A stretch of 64,000 nt of DNA, taken from the NCBI GenBank assembly GCA_035937795.1, contig DASZHO010000102.1:1-64000 (forward strand), given 5' to 3'. Shown one piece after another: positions 40,395-50,221 of this stretch. Numbering within the stretch: position 1 is the first letter of the stretch; every line of letters starts with the position of its first letter. A program made the position numbers and the translations under genes. The notes beneath the pieces were generated by a model, which was given only the letters and a program-made list of their open reading frames with translations, made no database searches and was not told where the DNA came from. This DNA is from JAMQPK01 sp035937795. GTDB lineage: Bacteria; Acidobacteriota; Vicinamibacteria; Vicinamibacterales; JAMQPK01.

Positions 40395-42205
40395 AGCCAT
40401 GCTTTCAGATGGGCTGTCTGTCCGGGCGTCGCGTCTGGTTTGACCACCAGCGACCACGACTGCGCCGGAGCGGTGCCGACCATCACGTCCAGGCTGCGAA
40501 TCAAGTTGCGGCGCGAAATCGTGAAGGTGATTTTCTCGGCCGGCCGAAACGCCGCAATTCGAGCCGCGAACTGTCCCGCCGGCAGGCGCACTCCGTCTAT
40601 CGCAATAATTTCATCATCCACTTCCATTCCCGCGTCGAATGCCGGCGTGCCTCGCGTCACACCCGTCACAAACGTGCGCCCCTCAGAGAGGGTTGTCGCC
40701 ACGCCAAGGTACGCGCTCTTTGCGCTGGAGGGCGCCCGGAAGTCGAGTCCGAACCAATCGAGCGCTTCCCGATAATCGAGCTCCTCGGTGGTCTCCAGGG
40801 TTTTCTGGAACCATCGCGGGAAGTCGTCTTTTGCCGACGGTCCCGCAAGATCGACCGCCGTCGCCCGCAGATCTGCCGACGTGAAGCCGTGTGCGCCGGA
40901 GTAACGTTGGTACATAAGCCGCATGAAATCGTCGAGCGTTTTCACACCAGCGGTCGCGTGACGGATTCTGGCGTCGAGTAGAAATCCGATGACCGCGCCT
41001 TTTACGTAATAGCTTACCGAGTCGTTGGTCGAGTTTTCATTCGGCCGGTAGTACTTGATCCAGGCATCGTAGGAGGCCATTTCCGCCGAGAGCACGAGGC
41101 GGCCGGGCGTGTTCTGCAGATTGGCGATCGCGCCCGACAGATCCTGCAAGTACTCCTCGACGCCGGCCAGTCCAGCGCGGCGGACCTGCAGATCCGCGTA
41201 GTAATCGGTCACTCCTTCGGCAAACCACAATCCCTTTGTATAGACTTCGTTCTCATAATCAAACGGCCCCAGCTCGATCGGCCGCAGGCGCTTGACGTTC
41301 CACGGATGAAAGAACTCGTGGCTGGCCAATCTGAGCCATGCGTGATACCCCGCCGGCGTGCTTGTGGAGAGCCTGGGTGTCTCGATCACGATCGAGTTCT
41401 TGTGCTCGAGCCCGTTGCCAGGGGCGCCGATCATGTTGAACAGATAGAAGCGGTCGTACGGCGCTCCACCCCACAGGTCGATGGTCTTCTGGACGACCTT
41501 CGCCAGATCCTGAACCGCGCGCGCCCCATCCCACACACCGGCTTCTCCGACGTCGACCAGATAATGCGGCTTGCCGCCGGCGCTGAATTCATAGACCGCC
41601 GGGTTGCCCGCGACGATCGGCGAATCGACGAGCGTGTCGTAGTCGGGAGCCCGAAAGACGTTGGGCTCCGGAGAGGTCATCCCGGAGAGGCTCCGCGCCC
41701 AGCCCGGGGGCAACCGCAGCCGGACTTCGTACGGACGGTCGCGCGATTCCAGGCGCGTGATGTAGGTCGCGGCGCCGTTCAACTGGGCGAACTCCTCGTC
41801 TATCCAGTTCGTGCGCACGCTCATCTCGCGGCAGTACAGGCGATAGTGGAGCGAGATCGTCCGCGCGCCGCCCGCCTCGACCCGCCAGCGATTCTTGCGC
41901 GTCTTCCCGACAGGCAGCGGCATATCGTTCGCGCCGGTTGCGGTGAGCGATTCGACGTTGCGGGAGTACTCGCGGACCAGATACGAGCCCGGCGTCCACA
42001 CGGGCATCATCAGATCCACCTGCGGCTGACCGTCGGTGGGGATCGACGCATCGACTTCGACGTAGTGGGTATACGGCGCCGGAAAACTCAACGTGTAGCG
42101 AATCGGCTCGAGCTGCTGCGCGGCAGCCGGGCGGACGCATAACAACGCGAATCCGATGAGCCAAGCCCGTCTGCTGAGCCAAGCCCGTCTGCCAAACATG
42201 TTCAT
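40388..42205 (-). CDS. M61 family glycyl aminopeptidase with PDZ domain
   Basis: A 605-residue exported peptidase. Signal peptide WLSRRAWLIGFALLCVRPAAAQ. A beta-rich N-terminal domain is followed by the gluzincin catalytic domain with LASHEFFHPWNVKRLRP (HExxH) and the downstream LWFAEGVTDYYADL with the third ligand Glu. A PDZ domain (about 500-590; SAKSAYLGVATT and DAGMEVDDEIIAIDG) ends the protein. M61 enzymes favour glycine or alanine N-termini. The n-region holds an 18-bp in-frame tandem duplication (RRAWLSRRAWL). It starts 4 bp inside the end of the UPF0173 gene. Confidence 0.92.
   Translation of the reverse strand: MNMFGRRAWLSRRAWLIGFALLCVRPAAAQQLEPIRYTLSFPAPYTHYVEVDASIPTDGQPQVDLMMPVWTPGSYLVREYSRNVESLTATGANDMPLPVGKTRKNRWRVEAGGARTISLHYRLYCREMSVRTNWIDEEFAQLNGAATYITRLESRDRPYEVRLRLPPGWARSLSGMTSPEPNVFRAPDYDTLVDSPIVAGNPAVYEFSAGGKPHYLVDVGEAGVWDGARAVQDLAKVVQKTIDLWGGAPYDRFYLFNMIGAPGNGLEHKNSIVIETPRLSTSTPAGYHAWLRLASHEFFHPWNVKRLRPIELGPFDYENEVYTKGLWFAEGVTDYYADLQVRRAGLAGVEEYLQDLSGAIANLQNTPGRLVLSAEMASYDAWIKYYRPNENSTNDSVSYYVKGAVIGFLLDARIRHATAGVKTLDDFMRLMYQRYSGAHGFTSADLRATAVDLAGPSAKDDFPRWFQKTLETTEELDYREALDWFGLDFRAPSSAKSAYLGVATTLSEGRTFVTGVTRGTPAFDAGMEVDDEIIAIDGVRLPAGQFAARIAAFRPAEKITFTISRRNLIRSLDVMVGTAPAQSWSLVVKPDATPGQTAHLKAWLQ
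42157..42192. repeat. 18-bp tandem duplication in the M61 signal peptide
   Basis: Two perfect copies of TGAGCCAAGCCCGTCTGC. On the coding strand this duplicates six residues (RRAWLS-like) in the signal peptide n-region, adding extra positive charge and a tryptophan. Confidence 0.9.
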
Positions 42206-42954
42206 AAGGTTCCTCGCTCTCCCGGACGGAGCTCCACGACCTCGATGCCTCTTGGACGGCAGAACTCGCGCAGCCCGCCGGGTGTCCCGGTCAGCTCGGG
42301 AAATGTGCCGTAGTGCATCGGCACAATCTTCTTCACGCCCAGCCACTCCCCCGCCACCGCAGCATCCTCCGGCCCCATCGTGAATCGATCGCCGATGGGC
42401 AGAAACGCCACGCTCGGGGCAAACCTCTCGCGCAGCATCCGCATGTCGCCGAACAGGCCGGTGTCACCCGCGAAGTAGATCGTCAATCCGTTTTCGAATT
42501 TCACGACGAAGCCGGTTGCCGCGCCCAGATAGATTACGTTTCCGCCGTCCATGCCGCTGCTGCTATGCACGGCTTGAACCATGGCGATCTCGATTCCCGA
42601 GAGGATCTGCCGGCCACCGATATGCATCGGACGCAGGTTCTTCAGACCCTGGCGCCCGAACAATCCTGAAAGCTCCGGCGACGCTACCACGGTCGCCCCC
42701 GTTTGCCGGCCAACGTTCGTCGCGTCGCCGCAATGATCGGCGTGGCCGTGTGTCACGAGCACGAGCTCCAGCCCGTCCATCTTGTCGATACGCCTGGCGT
42801 CAGCCGGGCACGATGGATTACCGGTCAACCACGGATCGAACATCAGGCGCACGCCTTTTGGCGATCGCATCAGGAACGTGGCATGGCCAAGCCATGTCAC
42901 CGACAGACGATCGGCGGCAGCTTTCGCGGACGGAGCGTCGGAGGGCAATTGCAT
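42202..42954 (-). CDS. UPF0173 metal-dependent hydrolase
   Basis: A 250-residue metallo-beta-lactamase-fold protein of the UPF0173/UlaG-like type. It has VTWLGHATFLM at the start, the zinc motif VTHGHADHCGDA (HxHxDH), and later IYFAGDTGLFGDM and VPMHYGTFP. The substrate is unknown. The gene ends overlapping the M61 start by 4 bp. TATATT and TAATAT boxes stand 12-14 nt before its ATG, compatible with a very short leader. Confidence 0.92.
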   Translation of the reverse strand: MQLPSDAPSAKAAADRLSVTWLGHATFLMRSPKGVRLMFDPWLTGNPSCPADARRIDKMDGLELVLVTHGHADHCGDATNVGRQTGATVVASPELSGLFGRQGLKNLRPMHIGGRQILSGIEIAMVQAVHSSSGMDGGNVIYLGAATGFVVKFENGLTIYFAGDTGLFGDMRMLRERFAPSVAFLPIGDRFTMGPEDAAVAGEWLGVKKIVPMHYGTFPELTGTPGGLREFCRPRGIEVVELRPGERGTL

Positions 42955-42988
42955 GGACTGCCGGCGAATATATTAAGATCGAGTCGCC

Positions 42989-43900
42989 TTGTCGACGGTC
43001 ATTCCCTTGACGCTGGTCCCCGCTCGCGAGCGGAAGCCCGAGTGGCTGAAGGTGCGGGCGCCCGGCTCACCGTCGTACCTGCGACTGAAAGGCCTGATGC
43101 GCGATCTCAACCTGCACACGGTCTGCGAGGAGGCGCGCTGCCCCAACATCGGCGAGTGCTGGACGCACGGCACGGCGACGTTCATGATTCTGGGGGACGT
43201 CTGCACGCGCGCCTGCGGCTACTGCGCTGTCGGTCACGGCAGGCCCGACGCCATCGACAGCGGGGAGCCCGCGCGCGTCGCCGATGCGGTGCGCCAACTC
43301 GCTCTGGCGCACGTCGTCGTCACGTCGGTCGATCGTGATGATGTCCCGGATGGCGGCGCGTCGATTTTCGCCGAAACGATCCGCGAGATTCGCAAGCACA
43401 CGCCGGAGACGAGCATCGAGGTGCTGATCCCCGATTTTCAGGGCAAGGCAGCGGCCCTCTACGCTGTGCTCGACGCCGGCCCGGATATCCTGAATCACAA
43501 TACCGAAACGGTGCCACGGCTCTATCGGCTCGCGCGCTCGGGCGGCCGGTACGCGAGGACGCTCGAGTTGCTCGACCGCTCGCGCCGCTACGCACCGCAC
43601 GTCGCCACCAAGTCCGGCATCATGCTGGGGCTCGGCGAGGAATGGAACGAGATCGTCCGGACGCTTTCGGATCTCCGGAACGCCGGCTGCGCGATTCTGA
43701 CTCTCGGGCAGTATTTGCGCCCCTCCGCCTCTCACCTTCCGATGGCTCGCTACTACCATCCAGACGAGTTCCAGCAGCTCAAGGCGATCGCCCTCGAGAT
43801 GGGCTTCACGCACGTCGAGTCCGGTCCGCTGGTTCGAAGCTCGTATCACGCTCACGAACAGGCGGAGGGGTATCGGGCGGCTGCAGGCTCTAGGCTCTAG
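42989..43900 (+). CDS. lipA: Lipoyl synthase
   Basis: A 303-residue radical SAM enzyme that inserts two sulfurs into octanoyl groups to form lipoate on E2 and GcvH proteins. The auxiliary cluster cysteines are in VCEEARCPNIGECW and the radical SAM cluster is CTRACGYC. The VTSVDRDDVPDGG and LMLGLGE-type motifs are present. The start is TTG 42989, with TAAGAT 9 nt upstream and no Shine-Dalgarno sequence. The last few residues (GSRL) and the TAG stop come from heptamer array H. It lies beside the pyruvate dehydrogenase operon that it serves. No lipB gene is in the window. Confidence 0.95.
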   Translation: MSTVIPLTLVPARERKPEWLKVRAPGSPSYLRLKGLMRDLNLHTVCEEARCPNIGECWTHGTATFMILGDVCTRACGYCAVGHGRPDAIDSGEPARVADAVRQLALAHVVVTSVDRDDVPDGGASIFAETIREIRKHTPETSIEVLIPDFQGKAAALYAVLDAGPDILNHNTETVPRLYRLARSGGRYARTLELLDRSRRYAPHVATKSGIMLGLGEEWNEIVRTLSDLRNAGCAILTLGQYLRPSASHLPMARYYHPDEFQQLKAIALEMGFTHVESGPLVRSSYHAHEQAEGYRAAAGSRL

Positions 43901-43926
43901 GCTCTGGGCTCTGGGCTCTAGGCTCT
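43885..43926 (+). repeat. Heptamer array H: 6 units of AGGCTCT/GGGCTCT type
   Basis: Six exact 7-bp units. The array contains the stop codons of both lipA (TAG 43898-43900) and the convergent UDG gene (TAG on the minus strand, 43892-43890), and both proteins end in repeat-encoded residues. Confidence 0.92.
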
Positions 43927-44615
43927 GGGGGGCCGGCCAGCAGCTTGGCTGCTTTCTTGAAGACGGACGACATCATCGCGGGCGTGAGCTTGCCGGTATT
44001 CGTGTTCTGGCGGCTTGGATGGTACGAGGCGATGACAACCGGTGAATCCTCGGGCCGCGAGATCGCGCCGTGGCCGAATTCGGACCGCGGCCTGACGGCT
44101 CTTCCCTTCCACGCGAGCATCCGCCACCAGGCGTCGAAGGCGATTTTTCCGAGCGCAACCACCACCTGAATATTTGGAAGCTCGTCGAGCTCCGCTTCGA
44201 GGTGCTCCTGGCACGCCAGAATTTCCTGCGGAGTCGGCTTGTTATCCGGCGGCGCACAGCGCACCACCGCAGCGATGAACGCGTCTTTCAACATCAAGCC
44301 GTCGTCGATGGATTGCGACGTCGGAATGTTTGCAAAGCCGTTCCGGTGCAGCGCCGCCATGAGAAAGTCGCCGGAACCGCCGCCGCCATCGCCCGTGAAC
44401 ACACGGCCGGTGCGGTTCGCCCCATGCGCAGCAGGCGCAAGGCCAAGAATCAGCAGCCGGCCCTGAGGATCGCCGAAACCGGGAACGGGCCTCCCCCAAT
44501 ACGTCTCGTTGCGAAAGGCGGCACGCTTGTCGCGCGCAATCTGCGCGCAGTACTCGCGCAGACGGACGCATCGATTGCACGTGATGATGTCCTGGTGAAC
44601 CTTGGCGAGCGACAC
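43890..44615 (-). CDS. Family 5-type (UdgB) uracil-DNA glycosylase
   Basis: A 241-residue iron-sulfur uracil-DNA glycosylase. Cluster cysteines are in CNRCVRLREYC and later ones in RCAPP and ILACQEH. The catalytic-type motif is GLAPAAHGANRTGR and the C-terminal motif is SYHPSRQNTNTG, both typical of the UDGb branch, which also acts on hypoxanthine and other lesions. It starts right after the lpd stop codon, so a DNA-repair gene has joined a metabolic operon. The final dozen residues (PEPRAQSPEPRA) are encoded by array H, a heptad-like repeat. Confidence 0.93.
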   Translation of the reverse strand: MSLAKVHQDIITCNRCVRLREYCAQIARDKRAAFRNETYWGRPVPGFGDPQGRLLILGLAPAAHGANRTGRVFTGDGGGGSGDFLMAALHRNGFANIPTSQSIDDGLMLKDAFIAAVVRCAPPDNKPTPQEILACQEHLEAELDELPNIQVVVALGKIAFDAWWRMLAWKGRAVRPRSEFGHGAISRPEDSPVVIASYHPSRQNTNTGKLTPAMMSSVFKKAAKLLAGPPEPRAQSPEPRA

Positions 44616-46031
44616 CTAAGCCTTTTTCGGCTTGTAGACGTGAATGCTTTCTCCGAAAAAGACGTCCGCAGCTTCCATTACCGTTTCCGACAGCGTCGGG
44701 TGCGGGTGGATGGTCAGCCTCAAGTCGTCTGCCAGCGCGCCCATTTCGATGGCGAGGGTGCCTTCGGCGATCAGCTCACCCGCGCCCGTTCCCACGATTC
44801 CGACGCCGAGCACACGCTCCGTCTCGGGATCGACGATCACCTTCGTGAGGCCGTCGGAGCGGTTGAGCGTCCCTGCGCGGCCCGATGCTGACCACGGATA
44901 CTTCGCCACGTCGACGGTCCGGTTCTGCTTCTTCGCGTCGTCTTCGGTGAGGCCGGTCCACGCCAGCTCGGGATCGGTGTAGACGACCGCGGGAATCGCC
45001 CGCGGCTCGAAGACCGAAAGGCGGCCGGCGATCGCCTCGACGGCCACGCGCGCCTCGTGCGTTGCCTTGTGCGCCAGCATCGGTTCGCCGGCGACGTCAC
45101 CGATGGCGAAGATCGATCGCTCCGCAGTACGCCGCTGACCGTCAATCTCGATGAACCCGCGCTCGTTGATTTGAACTTTCGTCTTCTCGAGCCCGCCAAT
45201 CGCCGAATTCGGGCGGCGTCCGACGGCGACAAGCACGCGATCGAAATTCTGCGCGCCCGAAGGCGCGGCCTTGCCTTCGAAGGTCACACTCAAACCTTTT
45301 CTTTCGTCTTTTACCCCGGTCACTTTCGTCTCGAGCAGGATGGCCTCGCTGGTGGTCTCCATCCGCCTGGCCACAATGGCGGCGAGGTCGCGATCGGCGC
45401 CCGGCAGCAACCGGTCGGTCATTTCGACAATGGTCACCTTCGATCCAAGCGCGGCGTACACCGTTCCCAATTCGAGCCCGATGTAGCCGCCGCCAACCAC
45501 GAGCAATCGCCCAGGGATGTCTGGAAGATCCAGCGCGCTGGTCGAATCGAGCACTTTCGGATTGTCGATCGACACGTTCGGCACCGTTGAAGGACGCGAT
45601 CCGGTGGCGATGATGAGGTAATCGGCCTCGACGCGCCGCTCGCCTTTGCCGGTGTCGACGCTCACCGCCTGGGGCCCCACGAGCGATGCCCGGCCCTGGA
45701 TGTACTCCACCTTGCGAGCCTTGGCCAGCAAGCCGAGGCCGCCCGTCTGTTTCTTGACGACGGCGTCTTTCCATCCCCGAAGCCGGTTGACATCGAGGGA
45801 GGGCTTGCCGAATGAGATGCCGAACGCATCCGCGTGCTTGGCGTCGTCGAGAACTTTCGCCGCGTGCAGCAGCGCCTTGGAAGGAATGCAACCCTTGAAG
45901 GTGCAGATACCACCGGGATTCGGCTCGGCATCGATCAGCGTCACCTGCATGCCGAGATCGGCCGCATGAAACGCCGCGGCGTACCCGCCCGGACCTGCTC
46001 CAATCACGGCGACGCGTGTGGGGTTCGCCAT
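44616..46031 (-). CDS. lpdA: Dihydrolipoyl dehydrogenase
   Basis: A 471-residue E3 flavoprotein. FAD-binding GAGPGGYAAAFHA, the redox disulfide in GGICTFKGCIPSKALL (Cys-x4-Cys), NAD-binding GGGYIGLELG, and the C-terminal catalytic His-Glu pair in HPHPTLSE are all present. It reoxidises the lipoyl group of the E2 encoded upstream. The start at 46031 (MANPTRVAVIGAGPGG) fits; a longer frame begins at 46085 in the E2 gene. The gap to aceF is 7 bp. Confidence 0.96.
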   Translation of the reverse strand: MANPTRVAVIGAGPGGYAAAFHAADLGMQVTLIDAEPNPGGICTFKGCIPSKALLHAAKVLDDAKHADAFGISFGKPSLDVNRLRGWKDAVVKKQTGGLGLLAKARKVEYIQGRASLVGPQAVSVDTGKGERRVEADYLIIATGSRPSTVPNVSIDNPKVLDSTSALDLPDIPGRLLVVGGGYIGLELGTVYAALGSKVTIVEMTDRLLPGADRDLAAIVARRMETTSEAILLETKVTGVKDERKGLSVTFEGKAAPSGAQNFDRVLVAVGRRPNSAIGGLEKTKVQINERGFIEIDGQRRTAERSIFAIGDVAGEPMLAHKATHEARVAVEAIAGRLSVFEPRAIPAVVYTDPELAWTGLTEDDAKKQNRTVDVAKYPWSASGRAGTLNRSDGLTKVIVDPETERVLGVGIVGTGAGELIAEGTLAIEMGALADDLRLTIHPHPTLSETVMEAADVFFGESIHVYKPKKA

Positions 46032-46038
46032 CGAAACG

Positions 46039-47508
46039 CTAAAGGTCGAGCCAGATGAGCGCCGGCTGCTCCAAGGCCTCGACAACCCACCGGAGGAACC
46101 GGACGCCGTCTGCGCCGTCGACCACGCGATGGTCGTAGGAGAGGGAAAGGGGGAGCATCAGGCGCGGCACGAACTGACCGTCGGCCCACACCGGCTCCAT
46201 CTTCGCGCGCGCCACACCAAGAATGGCGACCTCGGGCCAGTTCACGATGGGCGAAAACGCGCCTCCGCCCAGGCCGCCAAGATTCGAGATTGTGAACGTG
46301 CCCCCCTGCATCTCGTCGAGCGAGAGCTTGCGGCTGCGGGCTTTCTCGGCGGCCTGGGCAATCTCGTCGGCCAGCTGGAAAAGATCCTTCTCGTCCACAT
46401 CGCGGATGACCGGCACCAGCAGGCCGCGATCGGTATCGACCGCCATGCCGATATTGATGTACTGCTTGTAGATGATCTCCTCGCTCTGCAGATCGACGGA
46501 GGAGTTCACCTGCGGGAACTTCTTCAGGGCGGCCGCGAGCGTTTTGATCAGAAACGCCGTGATCGTCACGGGCGCCCGGCCATCGGCTTCGGCTTTCTTT
46601 GACAGGCGTTTGCGAAGCGCGTCGACCGACGTGATGTCGGCGCGGTCGTGCTGCACGACGTGCGGCACCGTGTTCCACGCTTGCGTCAGCCGATGGGCTG
46701 TTACCCGGCGCACGCCGGTCATCGGCTTGCGCTCGACCGCACCCCACGCGCTGAAGTCCGGCAGCGGGGTTGCCGTCGCAACGCGCGCGCCGCCTGCGCC
46801 GGCTCCGGCCAGGAGACGCCGCGCATACGCGGTCACATCGTCGGTCGAAATGCGGCCGCCGGGCCCTGAGCCCTGGATGTCCGGGAGGTTCACACCGAGC
46901 TCGCGCGCGAGCCTGCGCGCCGACGGGCCGGCGGGAATCGTCGACGGATCGGCCGCCGCCTGGACCGGCTTCGGCCGGGTCATTTCGACGACCTGCGCGG
47001 GACGCCGACCGAGGCTGCCCGAGGGTCCCTGGGGCGCGGCGGCGCGAGCGGGTTCGGCCACTGGCTCCTTTGCCCCGTTCGGCCCACTCCCGGCGGCGCT
47101 CTCACGTTTCGGCGGAGCCGCCGGGGCGGGCGGGGCCGCGGGGGCAGGCGCAGCTGCCGGGGCCGAGGCCGCGGGGGCCGGCGCAGCTCCCGGGGCAGGC
47201 GCAGCTGCCGGGGCCGAGGCGGCCGCGGACGCCGACGCAGCGGCTTGTGCCTCGGGCGCCGGGGCGTCTGCGCCGTCTCCAAGGACGAAGATCGTTTGAC
47301 CGACCTTCACCTTCTCGCCGGCCTTCACCTTGACGTCTTTGACGATGCCTTCGGCCGATGACGGCACTTCGATCGTGGCCTTGTCGGTTTCCAGCTCGAG
47401 GACGGGTTGATCCTTGGCGATCCGATCGCCCACTTTCACCAGAACCCTGAGGACGTCGCCGCTTTCGATGTTCTCGCCGAGCTCCGGCAACTTCATGTCA
47501 TTCGGCAT
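46039..47508 (-). CDS. aceF: Pyruvate dehydrogenase E2, dihydrolipoyl acetyltransferase
   Basis: A 489-residue E2. One lipoyl domain (residues 4-78) carries the lipoylated Lys43 in ETDKATIEV. A long Ala/Pro linker follows (about 82-150), then an E1/E3-binding domain (PSARRLARELGVNLPDIQGSG), then the catalytic domain with HRVVDGADGV near the C-terminus. E. coli AceF has three lipoyl domains; here there is one. It lies between aceE and lpdA in a single operon, with a 6-bp gap from aceE. Confidence 0.95.
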   Translation of the reverse strand: MPNDMKLPELGENIESGDVLRVLVKVGDRIAKDQPVLELETDKATIEVPSSAEGIVKDVKVKAGEKVKVGQTIFVLGDGADAPAPEAQAAASASAAASAPAAAPAPGAAPAPAASAPAAAPAPAAPPAPAAPPKRESAAGSGPNGAKEPVAEPARAAAPQGPSGSLGRRPAQVVEMTRPKPVQAAADPSTIPAGPSARRLARELGVNLPDIQGSGPGGRISTDDVTAYARRLLAGAGAGGARVATATPLPDFSAWGAVERKPMTGVRRVTAHRLTQAWNTVPHVVQHDRADITSVDALRKRLSKKAEADGRAPVTITAFLIKTLAAALKKFPQVNSSVDLQSEEIIYKQYINIGMAVDTDRGLLVPVIRDVDEKDLFQLADEIAQAAEKARSRKLSLDEMQGGTFTISNLGGLGGGAFSPIVNWPEVAILGVARAKMEPVWADGQFVPRLMLPLSLSYDHRVVDGADGVRFLRWVVEALEQPALIWLDL

Positions 47509-47514
47509 ATGGCG

Positions 47515-50190
47515 TCACGAGACCGCGGGGTTCTTCTTCTCCGGGTCGATTCCGAGGTCTTTGATGGCCTTTTCCACCAGCTTGGCGTCGATCTGTTTTT
47601 CACGCGCCAGCGCCGACAGGGCGCCGACCGCCACGAACCGCGCGTCGACCTCGAAGAAATCGCGCAGCGCCCTGCGCCCTTCGCTTCGGCCGAAGCCGTC
47701 GGTGCCGAGCGCGACAATCGGGCGTGGGAGCCAGCGATCGATCGAATTCGGCAGCGCTTTCACATAGTCAGACGCAGCCACGATCACGCCGTCGGCCGTG
47801 CCGAGGCATTCGCTCACGTACGGCACGCGCGGCTTCCCGGCCGGGTGCAGCATGTTCCAGCGATCGCACGCGTTGCCGTCGCGATACAGCTCTCCGTAAC
47901 TCGTGACGCTCCAGACATCGGCGGCGACCCCGAACGACTCGAGGAGCTCGGCGGCCTTGATCACTTCCGGCAGAATCGCGCCGCTTCCCAGGAGCTGCGC
48001 TTTCAGCTTCGCGGCGGTGTTCCTCGCCTTGCTGAATCGATACATGCCCTTGAGGATGCCGGCCCTGGCGCCGTCCGGCATCGGCGGCATGGCGTACTGC
48101 TCGTTCATCACCGTCAGGTAGAAGAAGATGCTTTCCTGCTCCTTGTACATCCGGCGAATACCATCTTCGATAATCACCGCCAGCTCATAGGCAAACGCCG
48201 GATCGTAGCTCACGCAGTTCGGCACGGGATAAGCGAGCAGCTGGCTGTTCCCGTCCTGATGCTGCAATCCCTCGCCCGACAGCGTCGTACGGCCCGCGGT
48301 GCCGCCCAGCAGGAATCCGCGCGAGCGCGAGTCGGCCGCGGCCCAGATGAGGTCGCCCACGCGCTGGAACCCGAACATCGAATAGAAAATGAAAAAGGGG
48401 ATCGTGTTGACGTGATGGATCGAATAGGCGGTGCCGGCCGCAATGAACGAGGCGAGCGAGCCCGCCTCGTTGATGCCCTCTTCCAGGATCTGGCCGTCGG
48501 TCGACTCCTTGTAGTACAGGAGCGTGTCCATGTCGACCGGCTCGTAGAGCTGTCCCGCGTGCGAGTAGATGCCGACCTGCCGGAACAGGGCCTCCATGCC
48601 GAACGTGCGGGCCTCGTCGGGCACGATGGGGACGACATACTTGCCGATGTCTTTGTCGCGCAGCAGCTTCGAGAGCAACCGCACGAACACCATCGTTGTC
48701 GAGGCGGTCCGGCCCTCAGTGCCTTTGTGGAACTCGTCGAACAGCTCGCTGGCTGGCAGCGTCAGCAGCGGGGTTTTCGTGGAACGGACCGGAAGCGATC
48801 CCCCGAGCGACTTGCGGCGGTCGCGCAGGTATGAAATTTCCGGGCTCTTCTCGTCTGGACGGTAGTACGGCGCTTCCCCGATTTTTTCGTCGGGGACCGG
48901 CAGGCCGAAGCGATCGCGCACCGCGCGCAGCTCGTCTTCGCTGAGCTTCTTCTGCTGGTGGGCGATGTTCTTGCCTTCGCCGGCCTCGCCCATCCCGTAG
49001 CCTTTGATGGTTCGAACCAGGATGACGGTCGGCGCGCCTTTGAACTCGACGGCCGCCTTGTAGGCGTTGTACACCTTGAGCGGATCGTGGCCGCCGAGGG
49101 TGAGTTTTTTCAGCTGGTCGTCGGACAGGTGCCGCACCATCTCGAGCAATCGGGGGTCGGCGCCCCAGAAATGCTCGCGGAGGTACGCACCCGACTCGAT
49201 GACGTACTTCTGATACTGGCCGTCGACGATTTCGCCCATGCGCTTCACGAGGAGGCCCTCGCGATCCTTGGCGAGCAGCGCATCCCAGCCGCGCCCCCAG
49301 AGCACCTTGATGACGTTCCAGCCGGCGCCGCGGAAAATCGCCTCCAGTTCCTGGACGATCTGGCCGTTGCCGCGCACCGGGCCGTCGAGCCGCTGCAGGT
49401 TGCAGTTGATCACGAAAATCAGGTTGTCGAGCTTTTCGCGCGACGGCAGCGTGATGGCGCCAAGCGATTCGGGCTCGTCGGTTTCGCCGTCGCCCAGAAA
49501 CGCCCACACCTTGGCGTTCGAGGGTTTTTTCAGGCCGCGATCTTCCAGATACCGCATGAAGCGCGACTGGTAGATGGCCATGATGGGGCTGAGGCCCATC
49601 GACACGGTCGGGTATTCCCAGAAGTCGGGCATCAGCCATGGATGCGGGTACGACGACAACCCGCCGCCCGGCTTCAGCTCGCGGCGGAAATTCTCCAGCT
49701 GCTTTTCGCTGAGGCGGCCCTCGAGAAACGCGCGCGAGTAAATCCCCGGCGACGCGTGCCCCTGGTAGTAGACGACGTCGCGATCGCCCTCTTCACCGGC
49801 CGCGCGCCAGAAGTGATTGAACCCGACTTCATACAGCGTGGCGGCCGAGGCGAAGGTGGAGAGGTGCCCGCCGATGCCGGGCTCAGCCTTATTGGCGCGC
49901 ACGACCATGGCGATGGCGTTCCATCGAACCAGACTCTTGATTTTTCGCTCGAGCTCCATGTCGCCTGGGAACGGCACTTCCTGGTCGGGAGAGATCGAGT
50001 TGATGTATGGAGTGTTGGCGCTGAACGGGAGCCGGATACCCCGCCGGCGGGCGTGCGCGGCGACGTCCTGCAGCAATTGCCCGGCGCGGATGGGGCCGTT
50101 TGTTTGAAGGACGTAGTCGAGGGAATCGAGCCACTCGCGGGTTTCGATCAACTCCAGGTCGGCGACGTTATCGGCGGCAATATTTCTCAT
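47515..50190 (-). CDS. aceE: Pyruvate dehydrogenase E1, homodimeric
   Basis: An 891-residue homodimeric E1 of the AceE type. The thiamine diphosphate motif is GDGETDEPESLG, followed by the NLIFVINCNLQRLDGPVRGN segment (GDG...N). The middle and C-terminal domains are full length. It decarboxylates pyruvate and transfers the acetyl group to the E2 lipoyl arm. The start at 50190 has no Shine-Dalgarno sequence; TACAAT lies 10 nt upstream, so it may be leaderless. Upstream lie a heptamer array and a hairpin separating it from the cytochrome gene. Confidence 0.96.
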   Translation of the reverse strand: MRNIAADNVADLELIETREWLDSLDYVLQTNGPIRAGQLLQDVAAHARRRGIRLPFSANTPYINSISPDQEVPFPGDMELERKIKSLVRWNAIAMVVRANKAEPGIGGHLSTFASAATLYEVGFNHFWRAAGEEGDRDVVYYQGHASPGIYSRAFLEGRLSEKQLENFRRELKPGGGLSSYPHPWLMPDFWEYPTVSMGLSPIMAIYQSRFMRYLEDRGLKKPSNAKVWAFLGDGETDEPESLGAITLPSREKLDNLIFVINCNLQRLDGPVRGNGQIVQELEAIFRGAGWNVIKVLWGRGWDALLAKDREGLLVKRMGEIVDGQYQKYVIESGAYLREHFWGADPRLLEMVRHLSDDQLKKLTLGGHDPLKVYNAYKAAVEFKGAPTVILVRTIKGYGMGEAGEGKNIAHQQKKLSEDELRAVRDRFGLPVPDEKIGEAPYYRPDEKSPEISYLRDRRKSLGGSLPVRSTKTPLLTLPASELFDEFHKGTEGRTASTTMVFVRLLSKLLRDKDIGKYVVPIVPDEARTFGMEALFRQVGIYSHAGQLYEPVDMDTLLYYKESTDGQILEEGINEAGSLASFIAAGTAYSIHHVNTIPFFIFYSMFGFQRVGDLIWAAADSRSRGFLLGGTAGRTTLSGEGLQHQDGNSQLLAYPVPNCVSYDPAFAYELAVIIEDGIRRMYKEQESIFFYLTVMNEQYAMPPMPDGARAGILKGMYRFSKARNTAAKLKAQLLGSGAILPEVIKAAELLESFGVAADVWSVTSYGELYRDGNACDRWNMLHPAGKPRVPYVSECLGTADGVIVAASDYVKALPNSIDRWLPRPIVALGTDGFGRSEGRRALRDFFEVDARFVAVGALSALAREKQIDAKLVEKAIKDLGIDPEKKNPAVS

Positions 50191-50221
50191 TCAACTAATT
50201 ATTGTAGTGCAAACCGGAGGG

